Shown here in pieces: positions 33,134-43,291 of a DNA stretch of 64,000 nt. The position numbers were made by a program, and so were the translations under genes. The DNA is from Chryseobacterium scophthalmum (GTDB lineage Bacteria; Bacteroidota; Bacteroidia; Flavobacteriales; Weeksellaceae). A model generated the notes under the pieces. That model worked only from the letters and a program-made list of their open reading frames with translations. It was not told where the DNA came from and did no database searches. The DNA is taken from contig NZ_FSRQ01000002.1 in assembly GCF_900143185.1 (NCBI RefSeq), positions 186,001-250,000 on the forward strand, written 5' to 3'. How positions within the stretch are numbered: position 1 is the first letter of the stretch; the number at the start of each line of letters is the position of its first letter.

Positions 33134-36100
33134 ATGAGTTTTTTAAATAAAGTTCTTAAAGGGTTTTTGGGAGACAAAAAAGCGCAGGACCTAAAGGAAG
33201 TAAAAAAAGTTGTAACAAAAATCAAAGCTGTTGAGCCAAGTGTCGGAGAATTATCTGATGATGGTTTGAGAGAAAAAACTGCCGAGTTTAAATCTAAAAT
33301 AAAAGAAGCGACAGCAAGTATCACAGCGCAGATAGAACAAATTAAAGAGCAAATAAAAAACTCTACCAATGTTGACGAGAAAGAAGCGCTTTTTTCTAGA
33401 ATAGAAGCTTTGAAAAAAGATTCTTACGAGATTGAAGAAAAAGTTCTTTTGCAGGTTCTTCCTGAAGCTTTCGCCTTGATTAAAGAAACATCAAGAAGAT
33501 GGGCTCAAAACGGGGAAATTCGTGTAACTGCAACAGATTGGGACAAAGAATTGGCTGCTGCCGGAAAAGATTTCATTGAAATCCAGGGAGATCAGGCAGT
33601 TTGGAAAAACTCATGGAACGCAGCGGGAACACCTGTGCTTTGGGATATGGTACATTACGATACACAGTTTATCGGTGGTATTATCCTTCACAGCGGAAAA
33701 ATCGCTGAGATGGCAACCGGTGAAGGTAAAACTTTGGTGGGAACACTTCCTATTTACTTAAATGCTCTTCCTGAAAGAGGAGTTCACGTTGTAACAGTCA
33801 ATGACTATCTTGCAAAAAGAGACTCGGCTTGGATGGGACCATTGTACCAATTCCACGGGATGTCTATCGACTGTATCGATAATCACCAACCGAACTCAGA
33901 CGGAAGAAGAAAAGCATACAACTCAGATATTACTTATGGAACCAACAACGAATTTGGTTTTGATTACCTGAGAGACAACATGGTGACTTCTCCTACAGAA
34001 CTGGTACAAAGAGAACTAAACTTTGCCATTGTGGATGAGGTTGACTCGGTATTGGTAGATGACGCAAGAACTCCATTAATTATTTCTGGTCCGGTTCCTC
34101 AAGGAGACAGACAAGAATTTGATCTTTTAAAACCTTCTATCGACAGAATCGTTGAAGTACAGAAAAAAACTGTTTCTGCAATTTTTAATGAAGCTAAAAA
34201 ATTAATCGCTGCAGGAAATACTAAAGAAGGAGGATTCAAATTACTTCAGGCTTACAGAGGCCTTCCTAAAAATAGACAATTAATTAAATTCTTATCGGAA
34301 AGCGGAAACCGTGCATTGCTTCAAAAAACTGAAGCACAATACATGCAGGATAACAACCGTGACATGCCGATTGTAGATAAAGACTTATACTTCGTCATTG
34401 AGGAAAAGAACAATCAGGTTGATTTGACAGACAAAGGTGTTGAATACATGTCTCAAGGAAATTCTGATGCTAACTTTTTCGTTCTTCCGGATATCGGAAC
34501 TGAAATCGCTGAAGTAGAAGCTAAAAATTTATCTAAAGAAGAAGAATTTGAAGCTAAAGAAAAGCTTTTCAGTGATTTTGCTGAAAAATCTGAGCGAGTT
34601 CATACCATGAGCCAGTTATTGAAAGCGTATACATTATTCGAAAAAGATGATGAATATGTTGTAATTGACGGTGAAGTAAAAATCGTTGACGAACAGACCG
34701 GTCGTATTATGGAAGGTCGTCGTTATTCAGATGGTTTACACCAGGCAATTGAAGCTAAAGAAAGTGTAAAAATCGAAGCAGCAACTCAGACTTTTGCGAC
34801 AGTTACCCTTCAGAACTATTTCCGTATGTACAACAAACTTGCGGGGATGACAGGTACAGCAGAAACTGAAGCTGGAGAACTTTGGCAGATTTATAAATTA
34901 GACGTAGTGGTAATTCCTACCAATCGTCCGATCCAGAGACACGACAAACAAGATTTGGTTTTCAAAACCAACAGAGAAAAATATAACGCAGTAATTGAAG
35001 AAATTGAAAACCTAACTTCAGCCGGAAGACCGGTATTGGTAGGTACAACTTCTGTTGAAATTTCACAATTACTTTCAAAAGCACTTCAGCTAAGAAAAAT
35101 TCAACACCAGGTGTTGAATGCAAAACTTCACAAAAAAGAAGCAGAAATCGTTGCCGGAGCAGGTCAGCCAGGAGTTGTAACAATTGCAACAAACATGGCA
35201 GGTCGTGGTACCGACATTAAGCTTTCTAAAGAAGTAAAAGAAGCGGGTGGTTTAGCAATTATTGGAACAGAAAGACACGATTCTAGACGTGTTGACAGAC
35301 AGTTGAGAGGTAGAGCGGGACGTCAGGGAGATCCGGGAAGTTCGCAATTCTATGTTTCTTTGGAAGACAATTTGATGCGTTTATTCGGTTCTGAGAGAAT
35401 CGCTAAAATGATGGACAGAATGGGTCATAAAGAAGGTGAAGTAATTCAGCATTCTATGATCAGTAAATCTATCGAAAGAGCTCAGAAAAAAGTAGAAGAA
35501 AACAACTTCGGAACAAGAAAGAGACTTTTGGAATACGATGACGTAATGAATAAGCAACGTGACGTAATCTACAAAAGAAGAAAGAATGCTTTGTTTGGAG
35601 ATCACCTGAAGTATGACATTACAAATATGATCTTTGATGTTTCAAACTCTATTGTAAGCAAAGCTAAAGCAACTGGAAATTACAAAGATTTTGAATTTGA
35701 AATAATTAAAAACTTCACGATGGAATCTCCGGTTTCTGAAAATGATTTTAAATCAAAACAAGTTCCGGAACTTACCAATATTCTATTCAAAGCGGCTCAG
35801 GATGATTATAACATGAAACTGAACTTATTGAAAGAAAAATCGTTCCCGATTATTGAGAATGTATATCAGAACCAAGGTTCTATGTTTAAAATGATTCAGG
35901 TTCCTTTTACAGATGGAGTAAAAACTTTAACCATCGTTACAGATCTTAAAGAGGCTCACGATACAAATTGTGACAGTTTAATTAATGATTTTGAAAAGAA
36001 TATCACTTTATCAATCATTGATGAAAATTGGAAACTTCACCTTCGTGAAATGGATGATTTGAGAAGATCTTCTCAAGGAGCTGTTTACGAACAGAAAGAT

Positions 36101-36208
36101 CCTTTGGTAATTTACAAGCAAGAATCTTTCCACCTTTTCAGTGAAATGGTAGACAAGATGAACAAAGAAATTATTTCATTCTTATACAGAGGAGAAATTC
36201 CCGCATAA
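33134..36208 (+). CDS. secA: Preprotein translocase ATPase SecA
   Basis: Motor of the general secretion pathway, driving unfolded preproteins through SecYEG. I take the ATG at 33134 ([19 protein letters not shown]), the usual SecA start, giving 1024 aa. The upstream ATG adds 13 unrelated residues. Walker A is in [13 protein letters not shown], the DEVD box in [22 protein letters not shown], and motif VI in [23 protein letters not shown]. It is longer than the 901-aa E. coli protein because of Bacteroidota inserts, including [20 protein letters not shown] near residue 370. The C-terminal cysteine zinc motif that binds SecB is absent: the protein ends [10 protein letters not shown]. Confidence 0.97.
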   Translation: MSFLNKVLKGFLGDKKAQDLKEVKKVVTKIKAVEPSVGELSDDGLREKTAEFKSKIKEATASITAQIEQIKEQIKNSTNVDEKEALFSRIEALKKDSYEIEEKVLLQVLPEAFALIKETSRRWAQNGEIRVTATDWDKELAAAGKDFIEIQGDQAVWKNSWNAAGTPVLWDMVHYDTQFIGGIILHSGKIAEMATGEGKTLVGTLPIYLNALPERGVHVVTVNDYLAKRDSAWMGPLYQFHGMSIDCIDNHQPNSDGRRKAYNSDITYGTNNEFGFDYLRDNMVTSPTELVQRELNFAIVDEVDSVLVDDARTPLIISGPVPQGDRQEFDLLKPSIDRIVEVQKKTVSAIFNEAKKLIAAGNTKEGGFKLLQAYRGLPKNRQLIKFLSESGNRALLQKTEAQYMQDNNRDMPIVDKDLYFVIEEKNNQVDLTDKGVEYMSQGNSDANFFVLPDIGTEIAEVEAKNLSKEEEFEAKEKLFSDFAEKSERVHTMSQLLKAYTLFEKDDEYVVIDGEVKIVDEQTGRIMEGRRYSDGLHQAIEAKESVKIEAATQTFATVTLQNYFRMYNKLAGMTGTAETEAGELWQIYKLDVVVIPTNRPIQRHDKQDLVFKTNREKYNAVIEEIENLTSAGRPVLVGTTSVEISQLLSKALQLRKIQHQVLNAKLHKKEAEIVAGAGQPGVVTIATNMAGRGTDIKLSKEVKEAGGLAIIGTERHDSRRVDRQLRGRAGRQGDPGSSQFYVSLEDNLMRLFGSERIAKMMDRMGHKEGEVIQHSMISKSIERAQKKVEENNFGTRKRLLEYDDVMNKQRDVIYKRRKNALFGDHLKYDITNMIFDVSNSIVSKAKATGNYKDFEFEIIKNFTMESPVSENDFKSKQVPELTNILFKAAQDDYNMKLNLLKEKSFPIIENVYQNQGSMFKMIQVPFTDGVKTLTIVTDLKEAHDTNCDSLINDFEKNITLSIIDENWKLHLREMDDLRRSSQGAVYEQKDPLVIYKQESFHLFSEMVDKMNKEIISFLYRGEIPA

Positions 36209-36230
36209 GAGATAAATTATAGATTTCACA

Positions 36231-36259
36231 AAAACCCGCCTCATTTGAAGCGGGTTTTT
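36231..36259 (+). terminator. secA terminator
   Basis: AAAACCCGC and GCGGGTTTT, a 9-bp stem with a 10-nt loop and an extra T, 22 nt after the secA stop. Confidence 0.85.
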
Positions 36260-36314
36260 GCTATTTATAGAACAATACTTATTAAATAAATATGACAAAT
36301 ATCAATTCATTATC

Positions 36315-36345
36315 TTATTTAGAATAATTAAAAAGAATATATTTG
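36315..36345 (+). promoter_or_regulatory. Promoter of the first TonB receptor with shared iron-block motif
   Basis: The motif TTATTTAGAATAATTA (36315-36330) lies 7 nt before the -7 box TATATTTG (36338-36345). Read in reverse, the same 16 nt with a single change precede the other two transcription units of this block. No TTG is needed to explain the -33 position, which the motif covers. A Fur-type iron repressor is the natural candidate. Confidence 0.65.
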
Positions 36346-36366
36346 CAAAAAAAAATTAGGTATTAC

Positions 36367-38520
36367 ATGAATAAATTATTGATCTCTGCTTCGTTATTGG
36401 CATCTGTATTTGCTTTTGCTCAAGAGAAAAAAGATTCTACAAATTCTAAAAATATAGAAGAAGTTATCATCAATAGAATGGTGAAAAAGCTTGATACTGA
36501 ATCTTCCAATAAAATGCCAATAAAATTTATCGAAAATCCGCAAGTCTATTCTTCTATCGATAAAGGGATTTTGGAAAATGAAAATATTTTCACCGTTGAT
36601 GATGCCTACAGAAATGTAACTGGTTTGCAGAAAATGTGGAACCCAACAGGAAGAGCAGGAGATGGTGGCTCGTTCTTCGTTTTGAGAGGTTTTCCTTCAC
36701 AAGCTTCTACCAGAAATGGTGTAGTTGCACCTGTTACATCTACAATCGATGCAATAAATGTAGAAACATTAGAATTTCTGAAAGGTCCTGTAGGAACACT
36801 TTACGGAAGTACAGTAGCTTCTTACGGTGGTCTAATAAATAGAGTTACCAAAAAACCTCAGCAAAATTTCTTTGGTGCTGTCTCAGCTTCTGCAGGAACT
36901 TATAATACTTACAGAGCAACTGCAGATATTAATGCTCCGATTACAAAAGACTTGCTTTTCCGTGTAAATACAGCTTATACAAATGAAGGAAACTTCACAA
37001 AAACTGACGCAAAAAATCAATATACAACATTTGCCCCGAGTTTGACTTGGAATGTTTCCGACAAACTTCAGTTGAATGTAGACTATGAGTTATTCAGAAA
37101 CCGAGTAACGGCAAATCCTTATTTCTTCTATCTTTCGCCGAAAACTTTGAACGGAATCGATAATATGAAAGATTTGGAAAAAGTGGCAGGTTTAGATTAT
37201 AAAGAATCTTACACTGGAAAAGATTTGTATATGACGGCAAGAAATTCCAATGTTTTCGGAAACGTGAAATGGAAAATCAACGATAATATTACGTCAAATA
37301 CCTATATCAATAATTCTGATTCGTATTCAGATGGTTACAATCCTTATTTTTCGATTGGTTATGATAATGCATCTTCTTCTTATAGCGTTGCCAGAGCAGA
37401 CCAATCTACAAACGGTAGTAAAAAAGCTTGGTTCCAGATTCAGCAAAACTTCAACTTCAATTATGATTTTTCAAACGGAATGAAAAACAGAACGGTTGTG
37501 GGTTTTGATTACATGAGAACAACAGAAAGATTACGTTATAAATATTTGAATTCAAATTTTGATACTGTACCTGTTTCGGGGGCAGATTATTCTGGAATGA
37601 ACGCCGATGCTTTGTCTGCACTTTATGCAAATTCTGCAAATTTTTCAACTTGGGACTATTTAAGAGATTTGAATACTTATTCAGGATATATTTCCAATTT
37701 ATTTACTCCTATTGCAAACTTGCATATTATGGCAGGACTTCGTTATGAAAACAACGATTATTTAGGCGGAATGAATGGAACAAATGTAGAGAAAGCATTC
37801 AATCAATCAGCATTTTCTCCAAAGGCAGGAATTGTTTATGAAATTGTAAAGGAGAAATTCTCGGTTTTCGGAAATTACCAAAACTCGTTCAAGTCTAATG
37901 GTTATTATACTTCTGATATAGCCGGAAGTACAGCTTTATCAGACCCTGAAACAGGAAATCAGTTTGAAGGGGGTTTCAAAGCAAGTTTGTTTAATAATAG
38001 ATTTAATGCAACGGTTTCTTATTATAACATCCAAGTGAAAAACCAATTGCTTTACACGGGAGAATATGCTCCAAATTTTGTTTCTGTACAAAAACAAGCA
38101 GCTTCTACACTTAGTAAAGGGTTTGAGTTGGAGGTTAACGCATACCTTGTAAAAGGTTTCTCTTTAGTCGGGGGTCTCGCTTATAACGATACAGTAGATG
38201 AATCCACAGATTTAAGACCGACAACAGCGGGTTCTTTTTGGAATGCAAATTTCAACTTGGCTTATCAATTTGTTGACGGAAAAGTAAAAGGTCTAGGTTT
38301 CGGATTTGGTGGAAATTATGCTAGTGACAACAATGTAACAGGAGATTTTATTTTACCAAAATATTTTGTTTTGAATGCTAATGCATTTTATGATGCCAAG
38401 AAATTCAGAATCGGAGTTAAAGTTGATAATTTCACGAATGAACATTATTGGACTGGATATTCGACAGCAAATCCTCAAAAATTGGCAAATTTCTTAGGAA
38501 CAATCGCTTATAAATTTTAA
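36367..38520 (+). CDS. TonB-dependent siderophore receptor
   Basis: A 717-aa outer-membrane receptor, starting at the ATG at 36367, which gives the signal peptide NKLLISASLLASVFAFAQ. The periplasmic plug (about 30-170) carries SFFVLRGFPSQASTRNGV, VETLEFLKGPVGTLYGS and YGGLINRVTKKP, the standard plug motifs of ferric-siderophore receptors. A 22-stranded barrel follows, and the protein ends in aromatic LGTIAYKF. No carboxypeptidase-like N-terminal domain is present, so it is a FecA/FhuA-type receptor and not SusC. It is followed by a terminator and two PepSY/receptor units that share its upstream motif. The ligand is not identifiable. Confidence 0.9.
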   Translation: MNKLLISASLLASVFAFAQEKKDSTNSKNIEEVIINRMVKKLDTESSNKMPIKFIENPQVYSSIDKGILENENIFTVDDAYRNVTGLQKMWNPTGRAGDGGSFFVLRGFPSQASTRNGVVAPVTSTIDAINVETLEFLKGPVGTLYGSTVASYGGLINRVTKKPQQNFFGAVSASAGTYNTYRATADINAPITKDLLFRVNTAYTNEGNFTKTDAKNQYTTFAPSLTWNVSDKLQLNVDYELFRNRVTANPYFFYLSPKTLNGIDNMKDLEKVAGLDYKESYTGKDLYMTARNSNVFGNVKWKINDNITSNTYINNSDSYSDGYNPYFSIGYDNASSSYSVARADQSTNGSKKAWFQIQQNFNFNYDFSNGMKNRTVVGFDYMRTTERLRYKYLNSNFDTVPVSGADYSGMNADALSALYANSANFSTWDYLRDLNTYSGYISNLFTPIANLHIMAGLRYENNDYLGGMNGTNVEKAFNQSAFSPKAGIVYEIVKEKFSVFGNYQNSFKSNGYYTSDIAGSTALSDPETGNQFEGGFKASLFNNRFNATVSYYNIQVKNQLLYTGEYAPNFVSVQKQAASTLSKGFELEVNAYLVKGFSLVGGLAYNDTVDESTDLRPTTAGSFWNANFNLAYQFVDGKVKGLGFGFGGNYASDNNVTGDFILPKYFVLNANAFYDAKKFRIGVKVDNFTNEHYWTGYSTANPQKLANFLGTIAYKF

Positions 38521-38527
38521 AAAAACA

Positions 38528-38555
38528 CTGCCAAACTGCACCCGTAGTTTGGCAG
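38528..38555 (+). terminator. Terminator of the first TonB receptor gene
   Basis: CTGCCAAACT and AGTTTGGCAG, a perfect 10-bp stem with an 8-nt loop, 8 nt after the stop and followed by ATTTATTT. Confidence 0.75.
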
Positions 38556-38582
38556 ATTTATTTAGATCAAAAACCCTTTTTA

Positions 38583-38619
38583 TAATTAATCTAAATAAAA
38601 ACAGAAAGACTTATCTTTG
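38583..38619 (+). promoter_or_regulatory. Promoter of the PepSY/receptor operon with shared iron-block motif
   Basis: TAATTAATCTAAATAA (38583-38598), then 13 nt, then the -7 box TATCTTTG (38612-38619). Another half of the motif, TTATTTAGA, lies at 38558-38566. The ATG follows at 38638. Confidence 0.65.
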
Positions 38620-38637
38620 CGCATCCTTAAAAATTTC

Positions 38638-39843
38638 ATGAAAAAAAAGCATCATCATAAAAAGAAACCGAGCGTCTATAAAAAATGGGCGGGTAAACTG
38701 CACCTTTGGTTTGGCTTATCTGTAGGGCTCATTGTTTTCATTGTTTCTTTATCGGGAACAATGTATGTTTTTAAAGATGAAATTCAAAATCAGTTAAGAA
38801 AAGATGCTCAATATGTAAAAGCTGAAACGGTTACGCAACAACCTTTATCTATTGAAGTTTTAAAAGAAAAAATCACTTTAGAACTCAATGAAAAATATCC
38901 GGTAAGTTCGGTTGAAATTCCTTTAGATAAAAGTAAATCTTACAAATTTCTTTTTTATGAAAAAGACAAAAAGGCGTGGAATTATTTTGATGAAGTAAAG
39001 ATCAACAAACTTATTTATGTCAATCAGTACAATGGTAATATTTTAGGAATTTATAACGAAAAGTACGACCTTTTCCCTATCCTGAAATCCATCCATTGGA
39101 GTTTACTTTTAAAATCAGACTGGGGAAAATATGTGGTCGGAATTCCGGTTGTCTTATTTATCATTATGCTCATCACAGGAATTATTCTTTGGTGGCCCAA
39201 AAACAAAAAAATGCGAAAAGGTCGTTTTTCATTCGATTGGAAAAACGTAAAAACCTGGAAACGAAAAAACTATGACCTTCACAATGTCTTAGGGTTTTAT
39301 GCTTCGTTTATTGCCTTATTACTCAGTCTTTCAGGATTATATTTTGCTTATCCGTGGGTGAAAAACGCATTTAATTTTGCATTATCCGGTTCATTAGAAC
39401 TTCCAAAAGAAAAGACAATTAAATCACCAGATTCGCTTTTAGCAAAAAACAAGTCGGTTTTTGATCTTACGATTCTTCAAACTCAAAAATTATATTCAAA
39501 ATCATCAAGTTTCCGAATTCCTTTAAACGGAAAAAACAAAAAAGGAAAAGAACTTGAAAATATTCCCGTTACCACATATGGTAAAGACGGTAGATATAGC
39601 GAAAGAAACCAGCTGTTCTACGATAAATATTCGGGGAAACTATTATCAAATAAACCTCATCAGAAATTAACAAACGCTGAAAAATATGCCAATGCCAATT
39701 ATGACATACATGTTGGGTCATACTTCGGGATCTTCGGAAAGATCTTATGGTTTGTAACAGGATTGGTTTGTACCTCATTACCGGTAACCGGTTTTTTGGT
39801 ATGGTGGGGAAAACGTAAAAAACAAGGAAAGAAAACATTATGA
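38638..39843 (+). CDS. PepSY-associated membrane protein (iron-uptake associated), copy 1
   Basis: A 401-aa polytopic protein of the PepSY-TM family, which in Bacteroidota and proteobacteria accompanies TonB siderophore receptors and is thought to reduce or process imported ferric siderophores. Four hydrophobic segments are visible: LIVFIVSLSGTMYVF, IPVVLFIIMLITGIILWW, ALLLSLSGLYFAY and LVCTSLPVTGFLVWW, with PepSY-type periplasmic regions between them. The cytosolic N-terminus is the basic/histidine run KKKHHHKKKPS. I use the ATG at 38638; a TTG 21 nt upstream overlaps the promoter. The stop overlaps the next ATG (ATGA), so translation is coupled to the receptor. Confidence 0.88.
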   Translation: MKKKHHHKKKPSVYKKWAGKLHLWFGLSVGLIVFIVSLSGTMYVFKDEIQNQLRKDAQYVKAETVTQQPLSIEVLKEKITLELNEKYPVSSVEIPLDKSKSYKFLFYEKDKKAWNYFDEVKINKLIYVNQYNGNILGIYNEKYDLFPILKSIHWSLLLKSDWGKYVVGIPVVLFIIMLITGIILWWPKNKKMRKGRFSFDWKNVKTWKRKNYDLHNVLGFYASFIALLLSLSGLYFAYPWVKNAFNFALSGSLELPKEKTIKSPDSLLAKNKSVFDLTILQTQKLYSKSSSFRIPLNGKNKKGKELENIPVTTYGKDGRYSERNQLFYDKYSGKLLSNKPHQKLTNAEKYANANYDIHVGSYFGIFGKILWFVTGLVCTSLPVTGFLVWWGKRKKQGKKTL

Positions 39844-41957
39844 AAAAGGCTCTTTTATCAGTAGCTTGCCTTAGCACAATTGCTGTTTTTGCACAGGAAA
39901 AAGACAGTTTAAAAGTAAAAAATGTAGATGAAGTAGTGCTTACAGCTTCCCGAAAAAAGGAAAGCATCAAAGAAATACCAAGTTCTATTACGATTGTTAG
40001 CGAAAAACAAATTCAGTCGCAGTTGACTGTTAATTCAGACATTTCTAATATTCTTCAATATACTGTCCCGAGTTTAGGACCGAGTTCAGGACAGACTTCT
40101 AATTCGGGACAAACTTTAAGAGGCCGACAGGTTTTGGTACTTATTGACGGAATTCCACAGTCTACTCCACTAAGAAACGGTGCAAGAGACATCAGATCGA
40201 TCGATCCTTCAGCTATAGAAAGAGTTGAAGTAATAAAAGGAGCTTCATCGATTTACGGAAATGGTGCAGATGGTGGTATCATCAATTATATTACTAAAAG
40301 GAACAAAACAGATAAAAAAATATCAGGTACTTCTCAGGTAGGTATTACCGGACAACCTTATGGCGGAACTTTAGGTTTCAGAGCCAGTCAGCTTTTATCA
40401 GGTAAAATAAAAAAATTCGACTACGTGGCGTCTTTGGCTTATGAAAGAACCGGTGATGCAAAAGATGGCGATGGCGTAATGCTAAGCCCAACTTACAGCA
40501 CAGCACAAATGAACAATTACAATGGATTGTTGAAGCTGGGTTACGATATTAATGATGACCAAAGAATCGAGGTTTCTTACATGGGTTATGCATCAAAATC
40601 TGATTTAAATTTAGGTATAAAAACCGGAAAATATGGCGTTACTCCTACCATTGGTGAAGGTGAAGGCAAAAGTCTAGAAACCACTCCACAAGGAACTCCA
40701 CGTAACCATAATTACAGAATAAATTACGACAACAAAAATCTTTTCTGGGGTTCTACAGCATTGAATGTTAATGCTTATATGCAAGACTTCAGAACAGTTT
40801 ACGGATATAGCGATACGTTTTTTGGAGGCGGACAGTCGAATATTATTTCTAAAAAAATGGGAGCCAGAATCAATTTTGACACCCAACTTTGGTCTGCCAA
40901 CAATTCTCAGGCAGAAGTGATCTACGGTCTAGATTTACTCAACGATAAAACCGTACAAAAACTTGAAGACGGAAGATACTGGACTCCGGATATGGATATG
41001 ATCAACACTGCTCCTTTCCTTTTATTAAAAATTGATTTACTGAAAAAATTAACGATTAAAGGAGGTCTGAGATACGAAAATATGACGGTAAATGTGGGTG
41101 ATTTCAACACACTTTCTTCAGTAAAAAGTGACGGAACCTTCACTAAAAGTATTTTTGTAACCGGAGGAGACTTAAAATATAATGCTTTGGTAGGGAATAT
41201 TGGTCTTCGTTATAATATCAATAACCAGATTAATCTTTTCGGAAGCTTCTCTCAGTCGTATTCTATCAACGAAATCGGAAGAATTTTAAGAACATCTACA
41301 CAAAGTAACCTTGCCCAAATAGAAGCCAAACCAATTATCGTCAACAATTATGAATTGGGCGCTACCGGACAAATTTCTAATTGGTTAAACTATGAAGTAA
41401 CATCTTATGTAAGCACCTCAAAACTGGGAGCATCTTTTGTACAGGGTGCAGACAGAGCTTTTACCATTCAAAGATCTCCTGAAGTAGTGTATGGTGTTGA
41501 AGGTTTCTTGCATTTCACACCTGCAAAATGGATTAATTTCGGTGGAAGTTATAGCTGGTTAGAAGGGATTACTTCGCTTAAAGATGACGGTGATTATTCC
41601 GCAAAAGTAAACAACAGCAGAATTTCCGCACCAAAAATTTTGGCTTACGTTCAGGTAAAACCAACAGAATCGCTTTCTTTAGGTCTTGATATGCTTCATT
41701 CTTTTGAGCAAGACAGATTCAGTCCCAATGCAAGCACAGGTTTGTATGCTTATGGTGAAGGAAGAGTTCCGGAATACACGATAATTAATTTTAAATCTAA
41801 TTACGAAATCAATCAAAACTGGAAACTTTCTTTAGGAGTAGAAAACCTCTTCAATACTACTTATCAACCAGCAATCGCATGGTGGAACGCCAGAGATTCT
41901 GAATTTGTAAATGCTTTGGGAATGAGAGGAACCTTCATGATTGAATATAGATTTTAA
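39840..41957 (+). CDS. TonB-dependent receptor
   Basis: A 705-aa outer-membrane receptor with a signal peptide (KKALLSVACLSTIAVFAQE). The plug has VDEVVLTASRKKESIKEIPSSITIVSEKQI (a TonB-box-like start), TLRGRQVLVLIDGIPQSTPLRNG and IERVEVIKGASSIYGNGADGGIINYITK. The barrel ends GMRGTFMIEYRF with the C-terminal aromatic. It overlaps the preceding PepSY gene by 4 nt. The tight coupling to a PepSY protein and the shared regulatory motif support uptake of a metal chelate. Distinct in sequence from the receptor upstream, so not a recent duplicate. Confidence 0.9.
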   Translation: MKKALLSVACLSTIAVFAQEKDSLKVKNVDEVVLTASRKKESIKEIPSSITIVSEKQIQSQLTVNSDISNILQYTVPSLGPSSGQTSNSGQTLRGRQVLVLIDGIPQSTPLRNGARDIRSIDPSAIERVEVIKGASSIYGNGADGGIINYITKRNKTDKKISGTSQVGITGQPYGGTLGFRASQLLSGKIKKFDYVASLAYERTGDAKDGDGVMLSPTYSTAQMNNYNGLLKLGYDINDDQRIEVSYMGYASKSDLNLGIKTGKYGVTPTIGEGEGKSLETTPQGTPRNHNYRINYDNKNLFWGSTALNVNAYMQDFRTVYGYSDTFFGGGQSNIISKKMGARINFDTQLWSANNSQAEVIYGLDLLNDKTVQKLEDGRYWTPDMDMINTAPFLLLKIDLLKKLTIKGGLRYENMTVNVGDFNTLSSVKSDGTFTKSIFVTGGDLKYNALVGNIGLRYNINNQINLFGSFSQSYSINEIGRILRTSTQSNLAQIEAKPIIVNNYELGATGQISNWLNYEVTSYVSTSKLGASFVQGADRAFTIQRSPEVVYGVEGFLHFTPAKWINFGGSYSWLEGITSLKDDGDYSAKVNNSRISAPKILAYVQVKPTESLSLGLDMLHSFEQDRFSPNASTGLYAYGEGRVPEYTIINFKSNYEINQNWKLSLGVENLFNTTYQPAIAWWNARDSEFVNALGMRGTFMIEYRF

Positions 41958-41986
41958 TTAATCTAAATAAACTTATTTTATATTTG
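41955..41986 (+). promoter_or_regulatory. Promoter of the second PepSY gene with shared iron-block motif
   Basis: TAATTAATCTAAATAA (41955-41970), identical to the copy at 38.58 kb, begins in the stop codon of the receptor gene. The -7 box TATATTTG (41979-41986) follows after 8 nt, and the ATG is at 42003. Confidence 0.65.
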
Positions 41987-42002
41987 CACATTGCAATTTT
42001 CT

Positions 42003-43211
42003 ATGAAGAAAAAACATCACCATAAAAAGAAACCAAGTCTTTTCAAAAAATGGACAGGCAAACTGCATCTGTGGCTTGGTCTGTCCATCGGTTTAATTAT
42101 ATTTATTGTTTCCATCACCGGAACTTTGTTTGTATTCAAAGACGAGGTTGAGAATTTCACCCGTAAAGATGTTATCTATCACAACGAGCAAAACATTGCA
42201 CAAAAGCAGATTCTGCCAATTCGTGTTTTAGAAAAAATGGTCGACGATCAGCTTAAGGAAAAATATAAAATCCATTGGGTGAATGTTCCTATAGACAAAA
42301 AATTGTCTTATCAGTTTTACTGGTACGAACACAACACCGCAGCCTGGAATTATTTTGACGAATTTCCTATCTATAAAGTAGCGTATGTAAATCCTTATAC
42401 AGGAAAAGTTCTGAAAACTTATGATGAGAAAAATGGTTTTTTCAGCATTGTAAAATCTATTCACTGGAGCTTTTTATTAAAACAGGACTGGGGAAAATAT
42501 GTGGTGGGAATTCCGGTAATTATCTTCATCATTATGTTGATTTCAGGAATTATTTTGTGGTGGCCTAAAAATAAAGCCGCCAGAAAACAACGCTTTTCAT
42601 TCAAATGGAAAAATATCAAAAGTTGGAAAAGAAAGAATTACGACCTTCATAATGTTTTAGGGTTTTATGCTTCTATTTTTGCTTTAATATTTTCGATTAC
42701 AGGTTTGTTTTATGCTTTCTTTGTGGTTCAGGCGATGATCTATTTTGTTTTTTCTGGAGGAAGTACGGTTTATCCTGACTTTTCGCACATCACAACCAAA
42801 GCACCAATAGAACTTAGAAACGAAACTACTTTAGATAAGGTTATTCATACCGTTCAGGCAAAATATCCAGACTCTTACGGATTTGCAATCGATTTGGGAC
42901 ATCCACACATGGATGATCATGAGCATCCTAATTTCTCTGTTTTCGTAAAGCATCTTTCTTATTCTTATCATAAAAACAGCAGTTTGATCTTTGATGAAAA
43001 TTCGGGTGAACTTTTGCACACCTACAATCATGAAGATAAAAACTTTGGTGAAAAAACAGTGGCCGCCAATTATGATATTCACGTAGGATCTATTTTAGGA
43101 CTACCAACCAAAATCATTGCATTTATTGTAAGCTTAATTTGTGCTTCACTTCCCGTAACCGGATTTTTAATATGGTGGGGAAGAAGAAAAAAAACCAAAA
43201 AAGCGGTCTGA
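42003..43211 (+). CDS. PepSY-associated membrane protein, copy 2
   Basis: A 402-aa paralogue of the PepSY protein 3.4 kb upstream, with the same layout: KKKHHHKKKPS N-terminus, LIIFIVSITGTLFVFKDE, IPVIIFIIMLISGIILWWPK, FALIFSITGLFYAFFVV and the C-terminal LICASLPVTGFLIWWGRR. The two differ mainly in the periplasmic loop before the last helix. Here that loop is histidine-rich (GHPHMDDHEHPN), which could matter for metal handling. It has its own promoter and motif copy. The ATG at 42003 is preferred to an upstream TTG. Confidence 0.87.
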   Translation: MKKKHHHKKKPSLFKKWTGKLHLWLGLSIGLIIFIVSITGTLFVFKDEVENFTRKDVIYHNEQNIAQKQILPIRVLEKMVDDQLKEKYKIHWVNVPIDKKLSYQFYWYEHNTAAWNYFDEFPIYKVAYVNPYTGKVLKTYDEKNGFFSIVKSIHWSFLLKQDWGKYVVGIPVIIFIIMLISGIILWWPKNKAARKQRFSFKWKNIKSWKRKNYDLHNVLGFYASIFALIFSITGLFYAFFVVQAMIYFVFSGGSTVYPDFSHITTKAPIELRNETTLDKVIHTVQAKYPDSYGFAIDLGHPHMDDHEHPNFSVFVKHLSYSYHKNSSLIFDENSGELLHTYNHEDKNFGEKTVAANYDIHVGSILGLPTKIIAFIVSLICASLPVTGFLIWWGRRKKTKKAV

Positions 43212-43291
43212 ATTCCAAATAAGTTAGGTTTAATAACTATTAATACAATCTTTTTTATAAATTTATTGCCTCGAAATTATACAATAAGAAA

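Noticed and set aside
38617..38637. TTG start for the first PepSY protein
   Set aside because: It overlaps the -7 box TATCTTTG. The ATG at 38638 starts the conserved KKKHHHKKKPS tail shared with the paralogue.
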